Assembly: GCA_001303545.1 (NCBI GenBank)
Contig: LJUA01000018.1
Location: 1 to 33,021, forward strand
Direction of reading: 5' to 3'
From: Dehalococcoidia bacterium SM23_28_2
GTDB taxonomy: Bacteria; Chloroflexota; Dehalococcoidia; SM23-28-2
DNA length: 33,021 nucleotides
Part shown: piece by piece, positions 24,415 to 32,917 of the stretch
Layout: each line of letters begins with the position of its first letter
Numbering within the stretch: position 1 is the first letter of the stretch
The notes under the pieces: generated by a model
The model's database searches: none
Told to the model about the DNA's origin: nothing
Seen by the model: only the letters and a program-made list of their open reading frames with translations
Program-made: the position numbers and the translations under genes

Positions 24415-25431
24415 ATGGCCGGACAACCTGTGGAGCTGACTCTGAGGCTGGCCCGCTACCTTGTGGAGAGCAAGATCCGGCGGCGGCGCCGCTTTCCTCT
24501 GACGATGATCCTCGAGCCGCTGGAGAAGTGCAACCTGACCTGCGAGGGCTGCGGCCGCATCCGGGAGTACGCGCCGGTCATCGACCGGATGATGACGGTG
24601 GGGGAGTGCCTGACCGCTGTGGAGGAATGCGGCGCGCCGGTCGTCTCCATCGCTGGCGGCGAGCCCTTGATGCACCCCGACATCGACCGGATCGTGGAGG
24701 GCATCGTCCGCCAGAGGCGCTTCGTTTACCTGTGCACCAATGGCCTGCTCATGAAGGGGGCGCTGACAAGCTTGAGCCCCTCGCCTTATCTCGCCTTCGT
24801 CGTCCATCTGGATGGCCTGCGCGAGACCCATGACAAGTCAGTCGGCCGCCGGGGCGTCTACGACGTGGCGGTCGCTGCCATTCGGATGGCGCGACGGGCA
24901 GGCTTCCGAGTCTGCACCAACACCACCCTCTACAACGGCGTCCAGCCGGGGGAGTTCCAGGCACTGTTCGCCATGCTCACCAGGATGGGCGTCGAGGGGA
25001 TCATGGTCTCGCCGGCGTTCTGGTTTGAGGATGTCGGCGCGAAGGATATCTTCCTGGCCCGTCAGCAGGCCATCGAGTTCTTTCAAGCCATCCTTGAGGG
25101 ATGCCGAAACGGCACCCGCTTCTACAACAATCCGCTCTATCTGGATTTCCTCCAGGGCAAGCGCCGCTACCAGTGCACGCCGTGGTCGGTACCCACTCGG
25201 ACGCCCCTCGGCTGGCGGCAGCCCTGCTATTTGATCGCCGACCAGCACGCGGGTACCTTCGCTGAGCTCATGAGGGGCACCCCCTGGCGCAACTACGGCT
25301 TCGGTCGAGATCCTCGCTGCGCCAGTTGCATGATGCACTGCGGGTACGAGGGCTCGGCCATTCTGGAGGCTTTGGAGAAGCCGGCGGCGGCCTGGGAGAT
25401 GGCGAAGCGAGCGCTTTTCTCCTCCAAGTAG
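24415..25431 (+). CDS. hpnH: Hopanoid radical SAM protein HpnH (adenosylhopane synthase)
   Basis: The product is 338 residues. The radical SAM cluster motif CNLTCEGC gives C39, C43 and C46. SIAGGEPLMHPDI is the GGEP motif for SAM binding. The C-terminal half has VPTRTPLGWRQPCYLI, YGFGRDPRCASCMMHCGYE, a Cys-rich end found in HpnH. HpnH joins a 5'-deoxyadenosyl radical to diploptene to form adenosylhopane, the first step of side-chain extension. A SPASM-type peptide-modifying enzyme is the alternative, but context with shc, hpnG and hpnCDE makes HpnH much more likely. The start ATG 24415 follows GAGGGGAG. It begins 36 bases after the prenyl synthase and lies 10 bases before hpnG. Confidence 0.9.
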   Translation: MAGQPVELTLRLARYLVESKIRRRRRFPLTMILEPLEKCNLTCEGCGRIREYAPVIDRMMTVGECLTAVEECGAPVVSIAGGEPLMHPDIDRIVEGIVRQRRFVYLCTNGLLMKGALTSLSPSPYLAFVVHLDGLRETHDKSVGRRGVYDVAVAAIRMARRAGFRVCTNTTLYNGVQPGEFQALFAMLTRMGVEGIMVSPAFWFEDVGAKDIFLARQQAIEFFQAILEGCRNGTRFYNNPLYLDFLQGKRRYQCTPWSVPTRTPLGWRQPCYLIADQHAGTFAELMRGTPWRNYGFGRDPRCASCMMHCGYEGSAILEALEKPAAAWEMAKRALFSSK

Positions 25432-25441
25432 GAGGGAAACG

Positions 25442-26230
25442 ATGATCGCCATCGTTGCCGCTCTGGATGCAGAGCTATCGGCCCTGGGGAGAAGGGCAAG
25501 GGTCAGGCGCGTCCCTTCGCCTTCCTGGCCGCTCATCGGCGAGGGAGCGCTCGCCGGCAGGCCGGTCTTGCTGGCGCGGACGGGGATGGGCGCCGCCTGC
25601 GCTCGGAACGCCACCGCCGTTCTGATGGAGCGCCACAAGCCGGAGGCTGTCCTGTCGATCGGTTTCGCTGGCTCCGTAACGGCCGAGCTTCGGGCGGGCC
25701 ATCTGGTCATCGCTCGTCAGGTATACGTTCTGGAGGAGCCAATTCATGAGGAGCCGCTGGCGATGTCCAACGGGCTGGTCTGCGACCCTGCGCTGGTGGA
25801 ACTGGCGGTAGCAGCGGCTCAGAGAAGGAAGCTGGCCTTCAGTCAGGGGGTCGCTCTCACCGTTCCCCAGGTGGTCGGCCAGCCGGAGGTCAAGTGGCGA
25901 ATCGGAGACAGCTTGCCGGTGGAAATGGTGGAGATGGAGAGCTATTGGGTAGGGCGCGTTGCCGCCGATCAGGACGTTCCATTTCTCGCCGTGCGAGCGG
26001 TGCTGGACGAGGTCGGTGACCGCCTGCCGGACTTGCCCAACCTGATCGACGAGACCGGAGGCGTCGCCAGGCGGCGGGCGTTGCGCCAGCTCCTCCGGCG
26101 ACCGCAGGAGGCGCCGGGCTTCATCCGCATGGCGGCCAGGGCCCGCCGGGCGAGCGGCAGGCTGGCCGTTTTCGCTGAAGGTCTCCTGGACGCGCTCGCC
26201 GCTTCGGATTACGTTGGGAGGCCACAATGA
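25442..26230 (+). CDS. hpnG: Hopanoid-associated nucleosidase HpnG
   Basis: The product is 262 residues, of the phosphorylase/MTA-SAH nucleosidase fold. MIAIVAALDAELSAL is the typical N-terminal strand with the catalytic-Glu region, LARTGMGAACARNAT and VLSIGFAGSV are the ribose/phosphate-binding loops, and VEMVEMESYWVGRVA is the EMESY motif that holds the purine nucleoside. HpnG releases adenine from adenosylhopane to yield ribosylhopane (or its phosphate). The start ATG 25442 follows GGAGG by six to seven bases. The stop overlaps the shc ATG through ATGA, implying translational coupling. An ordinary MTA/SAH nucleosidase is the alternative, yet the neighbours and length argue for HpnG. Confidence 0.85.
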   Translation: MIAIVAALDAELSALGRRARVRRVPSPSWPLIGEGALAGRPVLLARTGMGAACARNATAVLMERHKPEAVLSIGFAGSVTAELRAGHLVIARQVYVLEEPIHEEPLAMSNGLVCDPALVELAVAAAQRRKLAFSQGVALTVPQVVGQPEVKWRIGDSLPVEMVEMESYWVGRVAADQDVPFLAVRAVLDEVGDRLPDLPNLIDETGGVARRRALRQLLRRPQEAPGFIRMAARARRASGRLAVFAEGLLDALAASDYVGRPQ

Positions 26231-28170
26231 GGGAGACTCAACGGGAGACCGCCTCTGGCAGGAGCGTTGCCGGTGTCTCTGAGGCCGTGGAGGTGGCCAT
26301 CCAGCGTGCCCAGGACTATCTGCTGAGCATCCAGTACCCCGAGGGCTATTGGTGGGGCGAGCTGGAGACCAATGTCTGCATGGCCGCCGAGTATCTGCTG
26401 CTGACTCACTTCCTGGGTGCGGCCGACCGTCGGCGCTGGGACAAGATCGTCGAGTACCTGCGGCGCCAGCAGCTCCCCGACGGCACCTGGAGCATCTACC
26501 ACGGCGGCCCCAGCGACCTCAACGCCACGGTAGAGGCCTACTTCGCCCTCAAGCTGGCTGGCGTCTCCCCAGACGAGCCGTCCATGGCCAAGGCACGCCA
26601 GTTCGTCCTCTCGCGGGGTGGTGTGCCTAAGGTTCGCATATTCACCAAGATCTGGCTGGCTCTCTTCGGCCAGTGGGACTGGCGGGGGGTGCCCGTCCTG
26701 CCGCCGGAGCTCATGCTCTTGCCCTCCTGGTTCCCGATCAATATCTATGAGTTCGCTTCCTGGGCGCGGGCGACTGTCGTCCCCATGCTCATCATCCTCA
26801 CCCGTCGGCCCGTTTGCCCGATCCCTGGCGAGGCCCACATCGACGAGCTGTATCCGGCCCCGCGCGAGCAGGTGGACTATTCGCTTCCCAAGAGCGACAG
26901 GCTGCTGAGCTGGAAGACCCTCTTCCTCACTACGGACAAGCTCCTCCGTCTTTACGAGCGCTGGGGCTGGAAGCCTTTCCGCCGACGGGCCGCCCGCGCT
27001 GCCGAGGAGTGGATCGTCGAGCACCAGGAGGCAGACGGGAGCTGGGGCGGCATCCAGCCGCCGTGGGTCTACTCCCTCATCGCCCTCAAGGTTCTGGGCT
27101 ACCCACTGGACCACCCGGTGATGGCCAAAGGCCTTGAGGGGTTCGAAGGGTTTGCCATCGAGGACGAGGAGACCTTCAATCCTCAGGCCTGCCTGTCCCC
27201 CGTGTGGGACACCTGCCTGGCGATGAACGCCCTGCTCGACTCGGGCCTGCCGGCGGATCATCCGGCGCTGGTGAAGGCCGGCCGCTGGATGCTGAAGGAG
27301 CAGATCCTCAGCGGCGGCGACTGGCAGGTGAAGAACCGCAAAGGCCCGCCCGGCGGCTGGGCCTTCGAGTTCGCCAACGACCTCTACCCGGATACGGACG
27401 ACGCCGCCGAGGTGATGATCGCCCTTCTGCGCACTCGCCTGCCCGAAGAGGACGAGAAGGCTCAGGCCCTGGAGCGAGGCCTTCGGTGGCTGCTGAGCAT
27501 GCAGAGCAAGAACGGCGGCTGGGGCTCGTTCGACGTCAACAACACCAGGCGGATCATGACGCAGATACCCTTCTGCGACTTCGGGGCGGTCATCGACCCG
27601 CCGAGCGAGGATGTCACCGCCCACATCGTGGAGCTTCTGGGCCAGATGGGCTACGACAAGACCTTCCGGCCTGTCCGGCGCGCTCTCGCCTATCTGCGAC
27701 GCGAGCAGGAGCCCGACGGCTGCTGGTTCGGCCGCTGGGGGGTGAACTACGTCTACGGCACGGGGGCGGTGCTTCCGGCCCTGGAGGCCGTCGGCGAGGA
27801 CATGGGACAGGAATCCGTTCGCCGGGCTGTGCGCTGGCTGATCGAGCACCAGAACGAGGACGGCGGCTGGGGCGAGACCTGCGCTTCCTATGCCGATCCG
27901 GGCCTGCGGGGCAAGGGCGCGAGCACGGCCTCCCAGACGGCGTGGGCCCTCCTGGGGCTGCTGGCCGGCGGTCAGGGAGCCAGCGAGGCCGCCTTGCGGG
28001 GCATCGGCTACCTGCTGGAGACCCAGGCGGAGGACGGCTCCTGGGACGAGCCCGAGTTCACGGGCACGGGCTTCCCGCGCGATTTCTTCATCAACTACCA
28101 CCTGTACCGCGACTACTTCCCCCTGATGGCCCTGGGGCGCTATTGCGAGCTTGCGGCCACCACCCGTTGA
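26227..28170 (+). CDS. shc: Squalene-hopene cyclase
   Basis: The product is 647 residues, the usual length for class II squalene-hopene cyclases. The catalytic DxDD motif is DTDD at residues 389-392, preceded by AFEFANDLYP. Many QW-type repeats are visible, including QLPDGTWS, EADGSWGG, SKNGGWGSF, EPDGCWFGRW, NEDGGWGE and AEDGSWDE. The alpha-alpha barrel enzyme sits in the membrane monolayer and cyclises squalene to hopene and hopanol. The start overlaps the hpnG stop (ATGA), and the gene ends the operon; a separate promoter overlaps its stop codon. Together with hpnC, hpnD and hpnE this gives a complete path from farnesyl diphosphate to hopene. Confidence is very high. Confidence 0.95.
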   Translation: MRETQRETASGRSVAGVSEAVEVAIQRAQDYLLSIQYPEGYWWGELETNVCMAAEYLLLTHFLGAADRRRWDKIVEYLRRQQLPDGTWSIYHGGPSDLNATVEAYFALKLAGVSPDEPSMAKARQFVLSRGGVPKVRIFTKIWLALFGQWDWRGVPVLPPELMLLPSWFPINIYEFASWARATVVPMLIILTRRPVCPIPGEAHIDELYPAPREQVDYSLPKSDRLLSWKTLFLTTDKLLRLYERWGWKPFRRRAARAAEEWIVEHQEADGSWGGIQPPWVYSLIALKVLGYPLDHPVMAKGLEGFEGFAIEDEETFNPQACLSPVWDTCLAMNALLDSGLPADHPALVKAGRWMLKEQILSGGDWQVKNRKGPPGGWAFEFANDLYPDTDDAAEVMIALLRTRLPEEDEKAQALERGLRWLLSMQSKNGGWGSFDVNNTRRIMTQIPFCDFGAVIDPPSEDVTAHIVELLGQMGYDKTFRPVRRALAYLRREQEPDGCWFGRWGVNYVYGTGAVLPALEAVGEDMGQESVRRAVRWLIEHQNEDGGWGETCASYADPGLRGKGASTASQTAWALLGLLAGGQGASEAALRGIGYLLETQAEDGSWDEPEFTGTGFPRDFFINYHLYRDYFPLMALGRYCELAATTR

Positions 28171-28195
28171 CAGATAGGCCACCGCCGGATATGAT
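28167..28195 (+). promoter_or_regulatory. Consensus sigma70 promoter overlapping the shc stop
   Basis: TTGACA (28167-28172) and TATGAT (28190-28195) are separated by 17 bases, close to a perfect consensus. The -35 overlaps the shc stop codon. A transcript would begin near 28202, about 60 bases before the CSLREA gene. Confidence 0.65.
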
Positions 28196-28262
28196 GGCGC
28201 TGTCCTATGCTCTTTCGTAGGCTCTCTTCGCGATAGGCCGGCCTGGAGGAAGGTACGTTGTC

Positions 28263-29744
28263 ATGAGAAGGTCGGCCCTCGCTCTGCTTCTCCTGACCGC
28301 TGTTGCTGGTGCCCTCATCCTATGGGCGAGGCCCGCCGCTCAGGCCAACCCCGATACCACATTCACCGTCAACAGCACCGCCGACCCCGGCGACGGCACC
28401 TGCGACGCCACCGAATGCACGCTACGCGAGGCCATCGCCGCCGCCAATGCCAGCGCCGGCACCGACACGATTGAGTTCAACATCGCCGGCGCAGGCCCCC
28501 ATACGATCAGCCCCGGCAGCGCCCTGCCCACGATCACCGACCCGGTGATCATCGATGGGACGACCGAACCGGACTTCGCCGGCACGCCCGTCATCGAGCT
28601 GGACGGGAGCGGCGCGGGCGATGACGTGGACGGGCTGAAGATCACCGCCGGGAGCAGCACAGTACGGGCGCTGGTGATCAACGGCTTCGACGGTCAGGGG
28701 ATCGAGCTGTCTGGCAGCGGCGGCAACACCCTCCAGGGCAACTACATCGGCACGAACGTCGCGGGCACCGCTGATATGGCCAACGGCACAGGCGTTCGCA
28801 TTAGCTTCATCATGAACAACACCATCGGGGGAAGTGCAGTCGGCGAGGGAAACGTCATCTCGGGCAACGTGAGCGACGCCATGTGGATGAGCGGGGCTAG
28901 CAGCAACGTGGTGATAGGCAACTACATCGGCACCGATGCCACCGGTTCGTACGCTATCGGCAACGGGAACGGGGTGGACATCAATGAGACGGCTCAGAAT
29001 AACACAGTCGGCGGCGCTGGCGAAGGCGAGCGCAACGTGATCTCCGGCAATACCTTCAGCGGCGTGGCCATCGGTGATGGCACCAGCGGCAACGTTGTGA
29101 AAGGCAACTACATTGGAACCGATGCCACTGGCCACAATGGGATAGGAAACGGAATGGGCGTGTGTATCTGGGCTAACGCCGCGAACAGCACCATCGGCGG
29201 CACAGGAGCCGGAGAAGGCAACGTTATCGCCTACAACACCCTGGACGGCGTGCAGGTGCAACTATTCGCCATCGGCAACACCATCCGCGGCAACTCCATT
29301 CACTCCAACGGCGACAAGGGCATTGAGTTAGTAGACGGCGGCAACACGGAACTGGCGGCGCCGGTCATCGACGGCCTGGGCGGCTCCGTCCACGGCCACA
29401 CCAGCCCCAAGTGCTACCCCTGCACGGTGGAGGTCTTCTCCGACAATGAAGACGAGGGGCGCATCTACCACGGCTACACCACCACCAACAACGACGCCAC
29501 GGGCACCTGGACGTATCCCGGCACCGCCGGAGGCCGCAACGTCACGGCCACGATCACCGACAGCGCGGGCAACACGTCCGAGTTCTCGGATCCATTCCCC
29601 TTCCCTGTCGGCGGCATAGCGGAGCTGCCGGGCGCCTCGGATTCGGCGACCCGCAACTACATCGGCCTGGGCGCACTCGCCGCTGCGGCGCTGCTCGCTC
29701 TCGCCGCCGGCGGGTGGTACGCTGGGAGACGCTGGCTCAGGTAG
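28263..29744 (+). CDS. Secreted CSLREA-type parallel beta-helix surface protein
   Basis: The product is 493 residues. It has a signal peptide (about 1-28, ending AAQA), then a CSLREA-type motif, here CTLREAIAAANAS, at about residue 57. The middle is a set of beta-helix rungs with recurring NYIGT, NVISGN, GNGxGV and NTIGG elements, typical of right-handed parallel beta-helices. The C-terminus has ELPGAS, a hydrophobic helix (about 466-486) and RRWLR, so the protein is probably anchored at the surface; the LPGAS sequence resembles a sortase-like signal but is not the standard LPxTG. GGAGGAAGG precedes the ATG. No catalytic residues are recognised. The role may be adhesive or structural. It follows the hopanoid operon but has its own promoter. 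Confidence 0.78.
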   Translation: MRRSALALLLLTAVAGALILWARPAAQANPDTTFTVNSTADPGDGTCDATECTLREAIAAANASAGTDTIEFNIAGAGPHTISPGSALPTITDPVIIDGTTEPDFAGTPVIELDGSGAGDDVDGLKITAGSSTVRALVINGFDGQGIELSGSGGNTLQGNYIGTNVAGTADMANGTGVRISFIMNNTIGGSAVGEGNVISGNVSDAMWMSGASSNVVIGNYIGTDATGSYAIGNGNGVDINETAQNNTVGGAGEGERNVISGNTFSGVAIGDGTSGNVVKGNYIGTDATGHNGIGNGMGVCIWANAANSTIGGTGAGEGNVIAYNTLDGVQVQLFAIGNTIRGNSIHSNGDKGIELVDGGNTELAAPVIDGLGGSVHGHTSPKCYPCTVEVFSDNEDEGRIYHGYTTTNNDATGTWTYPGTAGGRNVTATITDSAGNTSEFSDPFPFPVGGIAELPGASDSATRNYIGLGALAAAALLALAAGGWYAGRRWLR

Positions 29745-29773
29745 ACGCTACGTGAAGCCGGCGAGGCTTGGAC

Positions 29774-30602
29774 ATGGGTCGCGAAGGCAAGGCCAGGCGG
29801 CGCTCCAAGAAGCCGGCGCCTCTCTCGGCGCGAGAGCGTGTGGCCGCTCGGCCGAAGGGCGGGGGCCGCCTGCGGCACTGGATCGCCGTACTTGTGGCGG
29901 TTGCCATCCTGATCTCCGTAGTCGTAGTCACTCTCCTCAGCTTCTACCGCTCGGACCAGCCAGATCAGCCGTCGGCAGTCCCAACCGTGGCCGGCCCTGA
30001 GGACGGGCCGCGAGCGGTGATAGTGGACGGCCACCGAGCTGCTGGTACAGGCCGGATATGGCGTGGACTACTACCCGGGCGAGCAGGTGACGGTGGAGTT
30101 CTACCGCCATCTTCCCAGCGAGGGCCATGAGCTGGTCATCCTTAGAGTGCACTCGGCGCTCGGTAGAGTTGGCGACCAGCCGGCGGACTGGGTGACCCTC
30201 TTCACGGCCGACTCGTACGACACGGCATACTACCGCAAGGAGCGGGAGGAGCAGCGGCTGAGCAGGGTCTCGTACTACGAAGACGGCCCGCCATACTTCG
30301 GCATAATGCCGGACTTCGTCAAGTCGAGCATGAAGGGCGACTTCCAGGACGCGACAGTGATAATCATGGGCTGCGACGGGCTGAAGTCCGACACCATGGC
30401 CGAGGCGTTCGTGCAGAAAGGCGCGGCGGCCGTTGTGGCCTGGGACGGGCTGGTGTCATCGGAGCATACGGATGCTGCAACGGAACGCCTGCTGGAGCGC
30501 CTGCTGATCGACGGGCTGACGATAGAAGAGGCAGTGACACAGACTATGACCGAGCTTGGGCCCGACCCATCGTACGGTAGTGCCCTGCAGGTCTACCGCT
30601 GA
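29774..30602 (+). pseudogene. Single-pass membrane protein with caspase-like (clan CD) features, frameshifted
   Basis: ATG 29774 follows GAGG by seven bases and opens a basic N-terminus, a membrane helix (about 37-57) and a Pro/Asp linker reading PRAVIVD. After about 30027 the fitting sequence ATELLVQAGYGVDYYPGEQ lies in another frame, which is open from 30024 to the stop at 30600-30602. Deleting one base in the GACGGCC stretch (about 30027-30032) joins them to about 275 residues. The body has two hydrophobic strands each ending in a candidate catalytic residue: LVILRVHSA (His codon 30150) and TVIIMGCDG (Cys codon 30372), then a GAAAVVAWDGLVSSEHTD region. This His/Cys layout resembles clan CD (gingipain, caspase, CHAT) peptidases. 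The peptidase idea is inference. The break could be real or an error. Confidence 0.65.
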
Positions 30603-30658
30603 GGCCAACCGGGGCAGCTCACGTCGGCGGCCTGCTGACCAAGGCCTCACATAGACAC

Positions 30659-30690
30659 GAAGGCCGTCCTTGGGGGCGGCCTTCTCCTTT
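30659..30690 (+). terminator. Intrinsic terminator-like hairpin after the caspase-like gene
   Basis: GAAGGCCG (30659-30666) pairs with CGGCCTTC (30677-30684); with one bulged base the stem can reach 10 bp. It is followed by TCCTTTCC, a weak T-rich tail. Confidence 0.55.
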
Positions 30691-30692
30691 CC

Positions 30693-30755
30693 GCCGTAAC
30701 AAAGGCCCATCGAGCGCGTCAGAAAAATAAAAGGCAAGCAATAGCGATGTCGATA
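30693..30755 (+). repeat. Repeated leader element, copy 1
   Basis: This block begins GCCGTAACAAAG and ends ATGTCGATA, including the start codon of the transglycosylase gene. It is about three-quarters identical to 32851-32913. Conserved parts are GCCGTAACAAAG, a CGCGTC core, an A-rich TAAA(A)GGC and AGAT/GCGATGTCGATA. Confidence 0.65.
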
Positions 30756-32777
30756 ACGGCAGACCAGAATGCGGACGGGCGTCCTGGCGGGCACCCTCCC
30801 ACGGCGGTTCAGTGCGCGCTGGCGGTGGTGACCGCTGGCCTGGCCGTGGCTGCGGCGATGCTGGCCCTAATCGGGACGGCCCAGGCCGGCAATGTGGACA
30901 CGTCGCTGGAGGAGGAGCCATACCTGCAGGACTCCGCCTCCGTAATCTCCGATGTCCACGGGGTGCCCAGTTGGCCCGGCCAGGCGGCGAGGGAGGCGTG
31001 TGCGCCTGTCTCCTCGGGCAGCTACAGCGGCAGCCTTCGGCTGGAGGGCGAGGCTGCTACCGACGGCCTAGCGCTCACCGCCAGCATCGATGGGCGGGCC
31101 TGGGGCACGGCGATCATCTCCGACGGCCGCTACGCCATGGACATACCGGGGGATGCACCGGCGAGGTCGCCGTGCTTCCCTGGCAGCGGGACGATCGTGT
31201 TCAGCCTGGACGGCTATAGCTGCATGCCGGCGGAGGAGGATGAGATGGGGAGAGTGGCATGCAGCTACCAATCCTTTACGCCGGGCGATCACGATGTGGA
31301 TCTGGTCTGTCTGGCTGCAACCACCTCGGCCCCCGAGCCCTCGCCAGAACAGGTCACCACGGCCGCTGCTGTGCGTATTGACGAGGCGAACGGCCTTCTG
31401 GAAGCGATCGCAAGGTATGGGCAGCTCTGGCAGGCTCACTCCGAGTCCACCGCCGCTGGGGCGCCTGCTCCACCGACTGACGAGGCGAGCGGCTTTGTGG
31501 ACGCGATCGCAAGGTATGGGCAGCTCTGGCAGGCCCAGCCCGAGTCCACCGCCGTCAGCACCCCTCTTCCGCGTATTGACGGGGCGAACGGGCTTCTGGA
31601 CGCGATCGTGATGTATCGACAGTTCTGGCAGGCTCAGTCCGAGTCCTCCGCTGCCATGGCCGCCTTCGTCAGCGGTCTGATCTCCTACCAGGCTGGCGAC
31701 GCGCAGGGGGCGAGGACAGCCTGGGAGGGGATGCTCGGCGCTTTCCCCAGCCCGGAGGAGCGCGCTCAGGCCCATCTCTGGCTGGCGAAGGCAGAGCTGG
31801 CTTTGACGGGCGACAGCGAGGCAGCCTCCGCTCACCTGCGGCAGGCGCAGGAGGCCGCCCCCAGGAGCTTCTATGCCCTGCGGGCCGAGGCCTGGCTCGT
31901 GGGTCAGGGTGCCGCTCCTTTCGCTGAGCGCGAGGGCGCAATACGGCCCCCCGCTGATCCTGACTGGGATGCAGTCGAAGAATGGATCACTTCCCTTGCA
32001 GGGCCGGAGGCGATGGTGGCTGGGCTCTCGCCCTTCGACCTGGAGGCCTGGCAGCGGGGCCAGCAGTTTCATTGGTTGGGCATGGAGCGTGAGGCCACCA
32101 GCGAGTTTCTCTCGCTCATCGACCAGAGCAGCGCGCACCCCTGGAGCCTCTACCGCCTGGCCCGGACCTTTGACAATCTGGACATGACCCATCTGGCCGC
32201 CCGTGCTGCCAGTCGTCTGCTGGCGAAGGCCAACGTTCCGCTCGAGCAGGTTCCTCGCGCCCTCGTGGAGCTGGTCTATCCCTTCGCTTACCCATCTCTC
32301 ATCGAGACGGTCGCCGCCGAAAACGAACTGTCGCCCCTTCTGCTCCTGGCCCTGATCCGCCAGGAGAGCTTCTTCGATCCTCTGGCTGGTTCCTACGCTG
32401 GCGCTCTTGGCCTCACCCAGGTGATGCCGTCCACAGGCCAAGGGATCGCGGCGGATCTGAACGTCGAGGGCTTCTCGGCTTCAGACCTGCTGCAGCCCGA
32501 GGTGAACATCCGATTCGGTGCCCACTACCTGCGCAGCCAGCTTGATACCTTCAACGGCAACATCTACTTCGCTCTGGCTGCCTACAATGCTGGCCCGGAC
32601 AGCGTCAGACGCTGGAGACAGGGCCTCCCGACCTCAGACATGGGCCTCTTCGTGGAGCTCATAGACTTCGCCGAGACCCGCAGCTACGTGAAACTGGTTC
32701 TGGAGAACTACGCCGTCTATCGCTTCCTCTACGGCGGCGCTGACCATCCCACCCTGGTGAGGATCCCCCGCTCGTAG
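30747..32777 (+). CDS. Secreted lytic transglycosylase (SLT domain)
   Basis: The product is 676 residues. A signal or signal-anchor segment lies at about 20-47 (ends AQAG). A short domain follows, then three 33-residue repeats (about 211-309) with a WQA..ES pattern, a helical superhelix region with TPR-like helices, and a C-terminal SLT domain. The catalytic Glu is E540 in IRQESFFDP, and the AGALGLTQVMPST and FALAAYNAGPDSVRRW motifs are clear. Such enzymes cut the MurNAc-GlcNAc bond of peptidoglycan with formation of 1,6-anhydro-MurNAc, outside the cytoplasm. This implies that the organism has a murein wall. The repeated leader and start ATG coincide. Catalytic role is sure; the middle repeats have no recognised function. 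Confidence 0.9.
   Translation: MSITADQNADGRPGGHPPTAVQCALAVVTAGLAVAAAMLALIGTAQAGNVDTSLEEEPYLQDSASVISDVHGVPSWPGQAAREACAPVSSGSYSGSLRLEGEAATDGLALTASIDGRAWGTAIISDGRYAMDIPGDAPARSPCFPGSGTIVFSLDGYSCMPAEEDEMGRVACSYQSFTPGDHDVDLVCLAATTSAPEPSPEQVTTAAAVRIDEANGLLEAIARYGQLWQAHSESTAAGAPAPPTDEASGFVDAIARYGQLWQAQPESTAVSTPLPRIDGANGLLDAIVMYRQFWQAQSESSAAMAAFVSGLISYQAGDAQGARTAWEGMLGAFPSPEERAQAHLWLAKAELALTGDSEAASAHLRQAQEAAPRSFYALRAEAWLVGQGAAPFAEREGAIRPPADPDWDAVEEWITSLAGPEAMVAGLSPFDLEAWQRGQQFHWLGMEREATSEFLSLIDQSSAHPWSLYRLARTFDNLDMTHLAARAASRLLAKANVPLEQVPRALVELVYPFAYPSLIETVAAENELSPLLLLALIRQESFFDPLAGSYAGALGLTQVMPSTGQGIAADLNVEGFSASDLLQPEVNIRFGAHYLRSQLDTFNGNIYFALAAYNAGPDSVRRWRQGLPTSDMGLFVELIDFAETRSYVKLVLENYAVYRFLYGGADHPTLVRIPRS
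31377..31673 (+). repeat. Three 99-bp repeats inside the transglycosylase gene
   Basis: The sequence GCGATCG recurs at 31404, 31503 and 31602, exactly 99 bp apart. Units encode IDEANGLLEAIARYGQLWQA-like segments, each followed by a Ser/Thr/Ala/Pro linker. Copies 1 and 2 share a long identical stretch. Confidence 0.8.
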
Positions 32778-32850
32778 ACGGGCCTGCCCCTGCCCGCGGG
32801 TTCATACCCTCGTCTGGCGCCTCGTCAAAAGCTGCGAAGCCATCGTAAAC

Positions 32851-32913
32851 GCCGTAACAAAGCCCTACCGGCCGCGTCGAAATAGTAAAGGCCAGCGATA
32901 GAGATGTCGATAG
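32851..32913 (+). repeat. Repeated leader element, copy 2
   Basis: This copy ends with ATG TCG ATA at 32904-32912. Here that ATG opens only a five-codon frame whose TGA overlaps the ATG at 32918 (ATGA), so the mini-frame could couple to the next gene. The rest of 32778-32917 shows nothing else. Confidence 0.65.
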
Positions 32914-32917
32914 GAAT

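Noticed and set aside
23413-24831. A 472-residue minus-strand frame
   Set aside because: It is the shadow of the prenyl synthase and hpnH start; rich in Gln, His and Arg without motifs.
26209-28182. A 657-residue open frame antisense to shc
   Set aside because: It mirrors the GC-rich codon pattern of shc, shows no domain, and the plus-strand cyclase is unambiguous.
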